Below, in pieces: positions 8,800 through 16,030 of a stretch of DNA of 64,000 nt. How positions within the stretch are numbered: the stretch's first letter is position 1; each line of letters opens with the position of its first letter. The position numbers were made by a program, and so were the translations under genes. Under the pieces are notes generated by a model that searched no databases, was not told the DNA's origin, and was given only the letters and a program-made list of their open reading frames with translations. The stretch spans positions 1 through 64,000 of the forward strand of contig JAZUJW010000093.1 of assembly GCA_045642925.1 (NCBI GenBank), read 5' to 3'. This stretch comes from Firm-04 sp045642925 (GTDB taxonomy: Bacteria; Bacillota; Clostridia; Oscillospirales; Ruminococcaceae).

Positions 8800-9117
8800 A
8801 TGGATGAACAACGGCTCATTGATACACTGAAACAACGGGATAAAACTGCCATGCAGGAACGTCTGCACGTCTACGGTTCTACCATAAAATCTGCTGTATA
8901 TCCGCCCACTTGGCTGATGCAGGCGTTTGTAAGTCCTTGCGGATTTCTGCCGCTATCGGCTTTTTGTAGTGAAATGGGGAAAATTCGCGTTGAAGATGAG
9001 AGAAAACAGCGTTTCCGGAAGCGTATGAGTATTTTGTTCCTGATTCTGTTCTGTGTCGTATTTGTAGTGATGTTTTGCTTTATCTATTCATTTCGCCGAG
9101 AGATTCGATATATGTGA
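8800..9117 (+). CDS. Chimeric small membrane protein: sigma-factor-like N-terminus joined to a paralogue of the upstream protein
   Basis: A 105-residue protein. Residues 1-30 (MDEQRLIDTLKQRDKTAM, then QERLHVYG) match the usual opening of ECF/sigma-70-like factors, where a helix is followed by Ala-x-x-x-L-x-x-x-Y-G. From about residue 48 (CGFLPLSAFCSEM, DERKQRF, RMSILFLILF) it follows the C-terminal half of the 8182 protein. No sigma region 2 core, region 3 or region 4 remains, so it cannot act as a sigma factor. It looks like a fusion formed by deletion or recombination and may be a decaying gene. No good ribosome site is visible (GGGCGCTCCTAATG). Confidence 0.5.
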   Translation: MDEQRLIDTLKQRDKTAMQERLHVYGSTIKSAVYPPTWLMQAFVSPCGFLPLSAFCSEMGKIRVEDERKQRFRKRMSILFLILFCVVFVVMFCFIYSFRREIRYM

Positions 9118-9132
9118 TTCACGGAGGTAATC

Positions 9133-9273
9133 ATGAAAGAAAAAACATTTTGGCGGTGGCTGATTCTCATTTGTGTCGTAGGGATCCTGTCCCTGATTGG
9201 GATTCTTTGTTACACCTTCTATTTGCATGACAATGTCTCGATTATCGCCTATATTGCCAATGAGAGGAGCTGA
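9133..9273 (+). CDS. 46-residue single-TM peptide
   Basis: Starts at an ATG 7 bases after GGAGG. The product has a basic N-terminus (MKEKTFWRW), one hydrophobic helix of about 20 residues (LILICVVGILSLIGIL) and a short polar tail ending NERS. The stop lies 4 bases before the next ATG and its last codons carry that gene's ribosome site (GAGAGGAGC). It is probably cotranscribed with the binding-protein gene. Its function is unknown. Confidence 0.55.
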   Translation: MKEKTFWRWLILICVVGILSLIGILCYTFYLHDNVSIIAYIANERS

Positions 9274-9277
9274 CAGC

Positions 9278-10249
9278 ATGATACCGAAACGAACAGCCAT
9301 TCTGATACTGACAGCAGTATTCTGCTTCTTTGCGTTCTTTGATATGATGTGCTTTGAATTATTTACGAAGCGCTGTATCTGCGATTACAGTCCCGAAATG
9401 CAGGCACGTTCTGTGGAATTGTCCGTCTATTTGCCTTTCGAGGAATCGACAAAGGCTGCATCTTTGGAGCATCCTGCGTCATTACAGTTATCAAACGGAG
9501 ATTTGCCGATTTTGGACAGTGCCGCCGCATTATATCCCATCAATGCGGCATTTGTCAAAGCGGTGTATCCGGAAGGAAGCTGTTCCTATGACGGCATTTC
9601 GCAGTTTTTACCTGAAAGCAGTCTGCAAATGAATAATACACCCACTGCCTACAAGAAAATTGTCGATGGTGACACAGATATTGCGCTGCTTGCCGAACCT
9701 TCTGAGGCACAAAAACAGTATGCTGCGGAAAAGGGCGTGACATTGGAATTTCTGCCGATTGGCAAAGAAGCATTCGTCTTTTTGGTCAATGCAAATAACC
9801 CCGTGGAAAATCTGAATGTTGCGGACGTGCAGGCAATATACAGCGGTGAAGTCACAAACTGGTCTGCATTCGGCGGAAAAAACGAACATATAGCCGCATT
9901 GCAGCGCAATGAGGGCAGCGGCAGTCAGTCGGCAATCATCCGATTCATGGATGGAAAGCCGATACATAAGGATTATCTGACTTTTCTGGGCAGCGCAATT
10001 GGCTTTTCATTTCGATTCTACGTTGATGGCATGGTGGCAGACAGCGGCGTAAAGATGCTTTCGCTGAATGGTATTTATCCCAGCAAAGAGAACGTCAGCA
10101 ACGAAACCTATCCCATCGTCAATCATTTCTATGCAGTGTACCGTGCGGATAATACAAATCCGAATGTAAAGAAGCTTCTCGACTGGATGTGCACGACGGA
10201 AGCGCAGGATTTGGTGGAGTTGTCGGGTTATTCCCGCGCATATGAATAA
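9278..10249 (+). CDS. PstS-like extracytoplasmic substrate-binding protein
   Basis: A 323-residue protein with an N-terminal hydrophobic signal or anchor (about 6-27) and no clear lipobox. The body follows the phosphate-binding (PBP-like) family: LDSAAALYPINAAFVKAVYP, then VDGDTDIALLAEPSE, then the hallmark NVADVQAIYSGEVTNWSAFGG and RNEGSGSQ, the segments that wrap the anion in PstS. No pstCAB genes are near, so a role in phosphate import is not supported; a sensory or scavenging role is possible. The ATG at 9278 is chosen over upstream in-frame codons because of GAGAGG and because it gives a proper signal segment. Confidence 0.75.
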   Translation: MIPKRTAILILTAVFCFFAFFDMMCFELFTKRCICDYSPEMQARSVELSVYLPFEESTKAASLEHPASLQLSNGDLPILDSAAALYPINAAFVKAVYPEGSCSYDGISQFLPESSLQMNNTPTAYKKIVDGDTDIALLAEPSEAQKQYAAEKGVTLEFLPIGKEAFVFLVNANNPVENLNVADVQAIYSGEVTNWSAFGGKNEHIAALQRNEGSGSQSAIIRFMDGKPIHKDYLTFLGSAIGFSFRFYVDGMVADSGVKMLSLNGIYPSKENVSNETYPIVNHFYAVYRADNTNPNVKKLLDWMCTTEAQDLVELSGYSRAYE

Positions 10250-10252
10250 AAT

Positions 10253-10292
10253 GAAGCGGCTGTGTTCGGTATCATGAACACAGCCGCTTCGG
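10253..10292. terminator. Bidirectional terminator between convergent genes
   Basis: 15-bp stem GAAGCGGCTGTGTTC with its exact complement and an 8-base loop. It serves the PstS-like gene (plus) and the patatin gene (minus). Confidence 0.75.
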
Positions 10293-10309
10293 TTTATGGA
10301 TCAGAATTT

Positions 10310-11161
10310 CTACCTTGATAAAAATGTCTGCAAATCAGGCAGAACAGCATTGGCAGTCTGTACGCCGATATCGTATACTTCCTGCATTTGCTGAGCATCG
10401 TGCGTCATATGACTGACAGACAGAGACTTGGACGGGCGAATCACAAATGCATTTCCGTTCTGTTCCTGTTCGGTAACATATTCTGTTTGCCGATTGTACA
10501 TGATATGCCGTTGTTCCATTGCTTCAATGAAAGCAGGGTAGCGTGCATATTTTGCACGAACCAACGGCATCATCTGATTCGGCTGCTTTCGGTAATCGGC
10601 AGGGCGTGTCAGAATCACGACATTTTTTCGGAAACCCTGTGCTTCATGATACGCCAGCGGAATGGAATCCGAAATGCCGCCATCAAGCATTTTCAAGCCG
10701 TCAATGGAAACGATACGAGAAACCAGAGGCATCGAAGCCGAAGCACGATACCATTCCATTTCTTTGGAGTGGATGGTCTTAGACTTGTGATAGATTGGCT
10801 TTCCGGTTACAACATCTGTGCAGACGATGGTAAAATTCATTGGATTCTGCGCAAAGGCAGCAACGTCCATCCGGTCAAGTTGTTCAGGCAGTGTGTGGTA
10901 GCAAAATTCTGCGCCGAACATATCACCTGTCAGCAATAATGAAGAAACACTGCAAAAACGCCAATCTTCGGCAAACCGTTTGCAATATCGAAGTGGCCTG
11001 CCGATTTGCCGGCTCTTGAAATTACATCCGAATGTGGCACCTGCTGATACACCAACACAGCTTGCAAAGGAAATATTGTGATGCATCAGAACATCTATGA
11101 TGCCGGAAGTAAACAAGCCGCGCATAGCACCGCCTTCCAGAACAAGACCGATTTGTGACAT
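10310..11161 (-). CDS. Patatin-like phospholipase
   Basis: A 283-residue patatin-fold lipid acyl hydrolase of the RssA/YjjU type. It has the oxyanion loop GGAMRG (10-15), the nucleophile elbow GVSAG (Ser39) and the catalytic Asp in DGGISDS (Asp160), so both dyad residues are present. Length is typical for bacterial single-domain patatins. It has no signal peptide and should be cytoplasmic or membrane-peripheral. The gene is last in an operon with trkA and trkH, 18 bases after trkH, with AAAGGAC ahead of its ATG. A functional link to potassium uptake is not established. Confidence 0.88.
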   Translation of the reverse strand: MSQIGLVLEGGAMRGLFTSGIIDVLMHHNISFASCVGVSAGATFGCNFKSRQIGRPLRYCKRFAEDWRFCSVSSLLLTGDMFGAEFCYHTLPEQLDRMDVAAFAQNPMNFTIVCTDVVTGKPIYHKSKTIHSKEMEWYRASASMPLVSRIVSIDGLKMLDGGISDSIPLAYHEAQGFRKNVVILTRPADYRKQPNQMMPLVRAKYARYPAFIEAMEQRHIMYNRQTEYVTEQEQNGNAFVIRPSKSLSVSHMTHDAQQMQEVYDIGVQTANAVLPDLQTFLSR

Positions 11162-11179
11162 GATGGGGGAGTCCTTTCG

Positions 11180-12616
11180 TTATTTTTTCCAGGTAGCAGG
11201 AGAGAACAGCATCAGAATCGGGAACAGTTCCAGTCTGCCTGCGAGCATATTGAAAATGAGCACGCATTTTGCCGGTGTGGAATAGACACCGAAATTCGCC
11301 ATAGGGCCGACTTCGTTGAGACCCGGGCCGATGTTGTTGAGTGTTGTGACAGTTGCGGAGAAATTGGTTGTAAAATCATGACCATCCAATGAAAGCAGGA
11401 TCATCGAAATTGCAAAAATCAGGAAGAAACAGCTCATATAGACATTCACGGAACGAACCACTTCATCTTCGACCTGATGTCCGTCAATTTTGATTTTCTT
11501 GACCTGTTTCGGGTGAATGAGAAGCTCAAATTCCTTCGCCATATTCTTTCCAAGAATAATAAAACGGGAAACCTTAATACCGCCGCCCGTGCTGCCTGCG
11601 CTCGCACCAATAAACATCAGCAGAAGAATGACAGTACGGGAAAGTTCAGGCCACTGATTGAAATCGGCAGTCGCAAATCCAGTCGAAGAAATCAAGGAAG
11701 CAACCGTAAATGCGCTGTGGTGCAAGGATTCACCGTAACCGCTGAACAGTGGTCTTGCATTCAGTGTCAGAATTACGATGGCTGTAATGATAATGCCGAA
11801 AAACACACGAAATTCCAAGTTAAAAGCGTCCTTGAATTTCTTGTGCAGAATCAGGAAATAAGACGTGAAGTTGACCGCAAACAAAATCATGAATACGGTG
11901 ATGACATTCTGTGTGTATGCCGAAAATTCGGTCAGTCCACTGTTGCAGAAGGAGAAACCTCCCGTACCTGCGGTCGCAAACGCTGTATTCAGTGCTTCAA
12001 AAACATTCATATCGCCGAACAGAAGCAGAATGAATTCTGCAAGCGTCATGCCGAAATAGATCTCGTAGAGAAGCAGTGCTGTGGTTTTGACACGGGGGAC
12101 GAGTTTGCTGACGGAAGGCCCCGGACTTTCCGCTTTCATGATATACATATTCTTGCCGCCGGAAATCGGAACAAATGCCATAATCAGTACCAGAACGCCC
12201 ATACCGCCGACCCAGTGCGTAAAACTGCGCCACATGAGCATACATTTCGGCAGTTCTCCTACAGAAGCGAGCACACTTGCGCCTGTTGTGGTGAAACCGG
12301 ATACTGATTCAAAAAGAGCATCAATAAAGGAAGGGATACTGTGCGAAAGATAAAGCGGAAGCGCACCGAATACACTCAGCACGATCCAGCCCATTGCAAC
12401 GATCAGATAACCTTCTCTGGCAAACATCGTAGTTTTGTCCGTTTTGAGGAGTTTTGCAGCAGCAAAGCCGATGCCTACACAAAACAGTGCTATGACAATG
12501 AAAATCAGGATGGATTTTTCGCCGTAGACGGCACCTGTGATGATGGGAACGGTCATAAAGATGCCTTCAAAAAACAACAGTACACTGAGCACATAGCCAA
12601 TCATTCTGTAATTCAT
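11180..12616 (-). CDS. trkH: Potassium uptake membrane subunit TrkH
   Basis: A 478-residue Trk/Ktr-type K+ translocating subunit. It has four pore-loop repeats with selectivity-filter glycines visible in TTGAS, TAGTGGFS, SSTGFAT and NNIGPG, and about ten or more TM segments. The start at 12616 (MNYRMIGYVL) follows GAAAGGCG. A longer in-frame extension upstream overlaps trkA's end and has no ribosome site. It is 16 bases downstream of trkA in the same operon, so TrkA should gate this channel by nucleotide binding. Confidence 0.92.
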   Translation of the reverse strand: MNYRMIGYVLSVLLFFEGIFMTVPIITGAVYGEKSILIFIVIALFCVGIGFAAAKLLKTDKTTMFAREGYLIVAMGWIVLSVFGALPLYLSHSIPSFIDALFESVSGFTTTGASVLASVGELPKCMLMWRSFTHWVGGMGVLVLIMAFVPISGGKNMYIMKAESPGPSVSKLVPRVKTTALLLYEIYFGMTLAEFILLLFGDMNVFEALNTAFATAGTGGFSFCNSGLTEFSAYTQNVITVFMILFAVNFTSYFLILHKKFKDAFNLEFRVFFGIIITAIVILTLNARPLFSGYGESLHHSAFTVASLISSTGFATADFNQWPELSRTVILLLMFIGASAGSTGGGIKVSRFIILGKNMAKEFELLIHPKQVKKIKIDGHQVEDEVVRSVNVYMSCFFLIFAISMILLSLDGHDFTTNFSATVTTLNNIGPGLNEVGPMANFGVYSTPAKCVLIFNMLAGRLELFPILMLFSPATWKK

Positions 12617-12632
12617 GCTTTTCGCCTTTCGT

Positions 12633-13991
12633 TTACCGCAAAATATCAGTGATATCGTTGAGTGCAAGTTGTGTTGTGACGATGACCACGGCATCTCCAC
12701 GTTCGATCGTGTCGTTACCACGCGGGAGAATGACTTTTTTATCACGTAAAATCGCAGCTACAAGAACATTCTCCTTGAATTTCAGATTCATCAGCGGAAT
12801 GCCGATGATTTCAGGCTCATCTTCCCGAAGAACAAATTCAGCCGCTTCCACTTTGCCCTTGATCATTTGAGTCAGGGTTTCGACATTGCATCCGATGGTG
12901 TTGCTCATTGCACGCACATAACGCACAATGGAATCGGAAGTGATATTTTTCGGGTAAATAATGGAATCCAGATCCAGATGCTTGATGACTGTTTCGAAAT
13001 CAATGCGGTTGACCTTTGTGACAAGCTTGCCGTTCGTCATAGAGCGTGCAAACAGCGAAAGCAGGATATTTTCTTCATCCAGATTGGTCAGTGCAACAAA
13101 TGCGCCCGTAGTAGAAATGCCTTCCTGAAGAAGAACATCTTTGTCTGCTGCATCGCCATTGATCACGGATGCACTTTGCAGTGTCTGTGACAGTTCCTCA
13201 CAGCGTTCGGCACTTTTCTCGATGATCTTGACGGGGATCCCCGCACGGTCAAGCATATCGCAGAGATAATGTGCGATGTCGCCGCCGCCGACGATCATGA
13301 CATCCTTGACAGGCGTTGCTTTGTAATTGATTTTCTTGAAGAATGCATAAGCATTTTTCGGTGCGGCAATGATGGAAATGACATCCTTCTCCATGAACAT
13401 AAAATCGCCGTTTGCAATGTAGGCATCGTCATCGCGTTCAATCGTGCAGACAAGGACATCACAGTGGAGTTTGGTGGTGATTTCCTTGACGGAGCATCCG
13501 ACCAGCGGTGAGTTTTCCGGCAGACGGAATTTCAGCAGTTCGACTTTTCCCTTTGCAAAGGTATCGATCTTCATGGCTGAAGGGAATTGCAGGACACGGG
13601 CAATTTCTGCTGCGGCTGCCTGTTCGGGGTTAATGACCATGGCAAGACCGAGTTCTTCCTGCAAATACGATGCTTCCACGCTGTACTGCGGACTGCGCAC
13701 GCGTGCAATGGTGTGACAGTTGCCGGCTTTTTTGGCGATCAGACAACACAAAAGATTGCGTTCATCCGAGCCTGTGACCGCAATCAGCAGATCCGCATTT
13801 TCGATTCCTGCATCTTTGAGCGCGGAAAGCGTTGCGCCGTTTCCGACAACGCCCATGCAGTCATAACGGTCAGTGGTTTCAGTGACTTTCGCAGGGGAGA
13901 TATCCACAACGGTAATGTTATGGTCTTCAGTGCCGAGCTGTTCGGCAAGCGCCTGACCGACCTTGCCACAGCCTACTATAATAATGTTCAT
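12633..13991 (-). CDS. trkA: Trk potassium uptake regulatory subunit TrkA
   Basis: A 452-residue cytosolic gating ring protein made of two RCK_N plus RCK_C repeats. The first Rossmann motif is IIIVGCGKVGQALAE at residue 2, the second MIVGGGDIAHYL at about 220. Length fits the duplicated TrkA form. The start is placed at MNIIIVG by homology. The AGGAGG upstream is about 50 bases away, and in-frame CTG and TTG codons closer to it could add up to 16 residues, so the start is uncertain. It is first in the trkA-trkH-patatin operon and is driven by the promoter at 14098-14126. Confidence 0.92.
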   Translation of the reverse strand: MNIIIVGCGKVGQALAEQLGTEDHNITVVDISPAKVTETTDRYDCMGVVGNGATLSALKDAGIENADLLIAVTGSDERNLLCCLIAKKAGNCHTIARVRSPQYSVEASYLQEELGLAMVINPEQAAAAEIARVLQFPSAMKIDTFAKGKVELLKFRLPENSPLVGCSVKEITTKLHCDVLVCTIERDDDAYIANGDFMFMEKDVISIIAAPKNAYAFFKKINYKATPVKDVMIVGGGDIAHYLCDMLDRAGIPVKIIEKSAERCEELSQTLQSASVINGDAADKDVLLQEGISTTGAFVALTNLDEENILLSLFARSMTNGKLVTKVNRIDFETVIKHLDLDSIIYPKNITSDSIVRYVRAMSNTIGCNVETLTQMIKGKVEAAEFVLREDEPEIIGIPLMNLKFKENVLVAAILRDKKVILPRGNDTIERGDAVVIVTTQLALNDITDILR

Positions 13992-14097
13992 ACGCAGAAA
14001 TGTGGAAGATGCAAGCAAAACAGCTTGCAGTCCGCCTCCTTTTCGTGATTCATAGATGTACAGCAGGGGATTGCTTGTGCATGACTGTACTCTTACT

Positions 14098-14126
14098 AAT
14101 ATACACTATTTTGCTCAAAAAGTCAA
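14098..14126 (-). promoter_or_regulatory. Promoter of the trkA-trkH-patatin operon
   Basis: On the minus strand TTGACT (14126-14121), 17 bp spacer, TATATT (14103-14098). Confidence 0.75.
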
Positions 14127-14151
14127 CTGTTGCACAAGGAAACAAGCTGTA

Positions 14152-14880
14152 TCAGTCATGCCGTTCTTCCGTATTTCGGTACATTTCGCAGAATCTTGCC
14201 GAGAAAGAAGGTTCTACACCTGCGTGATAAAGGTGTCCTGTATCTCCGAAGGCATTCATGCGAAAAGATGCAATCCCTTCGCGCCGTTCTTCGGAAATCA
14301 GCGTGGTCATGGAGGTGGGAAGCGCACAGAAGCCATGCCAGAGTACCATCGGAGAAATGCCGAGCAGATGGGAAAGCATTACACATTCCACACCGAAATG
14401 ACAGAAAAATACTATGGTATCCATATTGGGATGTACGGCGCGGTAATAATTACCTTCGCGGAGATAGCCGTGCCGTGCAAGAATGTCGTCAAGCCCGTTC
14501 CAGACACGTTTTGCTTCCTCGAAAACGTGTGCTTCCTGCATGACGGTTTCCTGATGCCAGTGATCTTTGTCATAGAATGCCGGCGTATTTGTCCAGTCGG
14601 CGGGCAGCCAGTCCCATGGAATGCGTTCTTCGCCAGTATGGATATCGCGGATCGGCGCATGGAATTCGCGCAGCCAGTCGTGGGTTTCGGCAGTGTGGTG
14701 CATAGCATTCAGCGTATAAGAAGCAGTTTCCTGCGCACGTCCCAGCGGTGATACGTAGAATGCAGTGATATTCATTTGCGAAACGCGGTCGGCAATGCAC
14801 TGCGCTTCCATTTTTCCCTGCTGTGTCAGGGAATCGTGTTCGTAATCGGGATCGCCATGGCGGATAATAATGATTTTCAT
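14152..14880 (-). CDS. Histidine phosphatase family protein (phosphoglycerate-mutase-like)
   Basis: A 242-residue branch-1 histidine phosphatase. The phosphohistidine motif IIIIRHGDPDYE opens the protein (His8) and is followed by LTQQGKMEAQ. A second catalytic His lies in VFFCHFGVECVML, and YVSPLGRAQETASY supplies the second Arg. Length is at the upper end of cofactor-dependent mutase-like proteins. An AAGGAC site precedes the start. It is a separate unit between the trkA promoter and the SDR terminator. The substrate is not predictable; this branch is mostly broad phosphatases. Confidence 0.85.
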   Translation of the reverse strand: MKIIIIRHGDPDYEHDSLTQQGKMEAQCIADRVSQMNITAFYVSPLGRAQETASYTLNAMHHTAETHDWLREFHAPIRDIHTGEERIPWDWLPADWTNTPAFYDKDHWHQETVMQEAHVFEEAKRVWNGLDDILARHGYLREGNYYRAVHPNMDTIVFFCHFGVECVMLSHLLGISPMVLWHGFCALPTSMTTLISEERREGIASFRMNAFGDTGHLYHAGVEPSFSARFCEMYRNTEERHD

Positions 14881-14916
14881 ATGAATTCGTCCTTCTTTCT
14901 CTATTTGAAAACAACT

Positions 14917-14944
14917 GCACTCCCTGCGGAAACAGGGAGTGCAA
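14917..14944 (-). terminator. Terminator of the SDR gene
   Basis: Stem GCACTCCCTG/CAGGGAGTGC with a 6-base loop; on the minus strand it is followed by AGTTGTTTTC. Confidence 0.6.
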
Positions 14945-14965
14945 AATAGGCTGCAATCCGTTTAA

Positions 14966-15748
14966 TTAATATGGTGCAGACATGGTTTCTGCTTTTGCAA
15001 CCGCTTCTTCGAGTGTCAATCCGTAGAAATCGGAGGCGCGGAATAGTCGTCCTGAACGCTTGTCGTTGATGAATGCACCGACAATGACACCGGGAATGGC
15101 GCTTTCCGGCGCATTGGGAGCATTTGGCCCTCCAAGGTCTGTTCTGCACCAACCGGGATCGGTTAGATTGATCGTGACATCGGTACCATTGAGTTTCGAA
15201 CCAAGGTCAATGGAAACTTTGTCAAGGGCGGCTTTGCTTGCAGAGTAGCCTGCCTGTTCAGGCTCAAGCGCAATGCCGCTGGTCGTATTGACGATTCTGC
15301 CAAAGCCGCGTTCAATCATTTTGGGCAGGAAATGATAGCAGATCATCATTGGAGAGATGGTATTGATCTGGAAGCTGACCGCATAATCTTCAGGCGGTGT
15401 GGTGAGATATTCTGTGCGGTAAGCAATCTGCACACCTGCGTTGTTGAGGATAATATCCACGGGAATACCGCTGGCGTCAATCGCGGCAAGCGCGTTCTGT
15501 ACGGCAGAAGCATCGGAGAGTTCTGCGGCAACACTTGCGCAGGAAAGATGCAGTTCTTCCATTTTTTGCATCATTGCGTCGTTGTGCTGATGAGAACGAC
15601 TCCAGAAAATGAGATTGAAACCGCGCTTCATGAGTTCCTGTACGGCAAGATTTCCGATGCCGCGGCTTGCGCCTGTGACCAGTGCCCATTTGTTTGCAGA
15701 AGCATTCGGATTCAGCTTCAGAATACATTCATTGGCTTGAAAACTCAT
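14966..15748 (-). CDS. Short-chain dehydrogenase/reductase
   Basis: A 260-residue classical SDR with TGASRGIG (25-32, NAD(P) binding), NNAG (102-105), active Ser in NTTSG (Ser157) and YSASK (Tyr168, Lys172). The start at 15748 has GGAGG 8 bases upstream. Longer in-frame starts exist but lack a ribosome site. The N-terminus carries about 20 extra residues before the Rossmann strand compared with typical SDRs. It is a single-gene unit. The substrate is unknown. Confidence 0.9.
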   Translation of the reverse strand: MSFQANECILKLNPNASANKWALVTGASRGIGNLAVQELMKRGFNLIFWSRSHQHNDAMMQKMEELHLSCASVAAELSDASAVQNALAAIDASGIPVDIILNNAGVQIAYRTEYLTTPPEDYAVSFQINTISPMMICYHFLPKMIERGFGRIVNTTSGIALEPEQAGYSASKAALDKVSIDLGSKLNGTDVTINLTDPGWCRTDLGGPNAPNAPESAIPGVIVGAFINDKRSGRLFRASDFYGLTLEEAVAKAETMSAPY

Positions 15749-15907
15749 AGAAAAAACCTCCATTGAAATAGTAACAGATGGACGGTGTTGCCTTAAACCG
15801 TCTGTAAATTCATTATAGCACATTTGCATCCGAAAATCTATCATGAATTGGCAAAGAGATTGTAATTTTCTCTTTTTTGTATTCTGCGAAAAAATCAAAG
15901 GAATTGA

Positions 15908-15936
15908 TTGACATTTTTTCGATTCTGTGGTACAAT
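15908..15936 (+). promoter_or_regulatory. Promoter of the alpha-xylosidase gene
   Basis: TTGACA at 15908-15913, 17 bp spacer, TACAAT at 15931-15936. The leader is about 88 bases. Confidence 0.7.
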
Positions 15937-16030
15937 AATATATAATTGCTTGAGGTATAAATAGAAAGGGCTCAAGTAAGAAAGAGAGAGAAATAGAGAT
16001 ATATGGCATTTTATGCCAACGGAGGTTACC

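Noticed and set aside
8800..9117. Functional sigma factor
   Set aside because: Only the first 30 or so residues match; regions 2-4 are absent.
9278..10249. Part of a phosphate import (pst) operon
   Set aside because: The protein is PstS-like but no pstC, pstA, pstB or phoU gene lies nearby; the neighbours are small membrane proteins and a convergent patatin gene.
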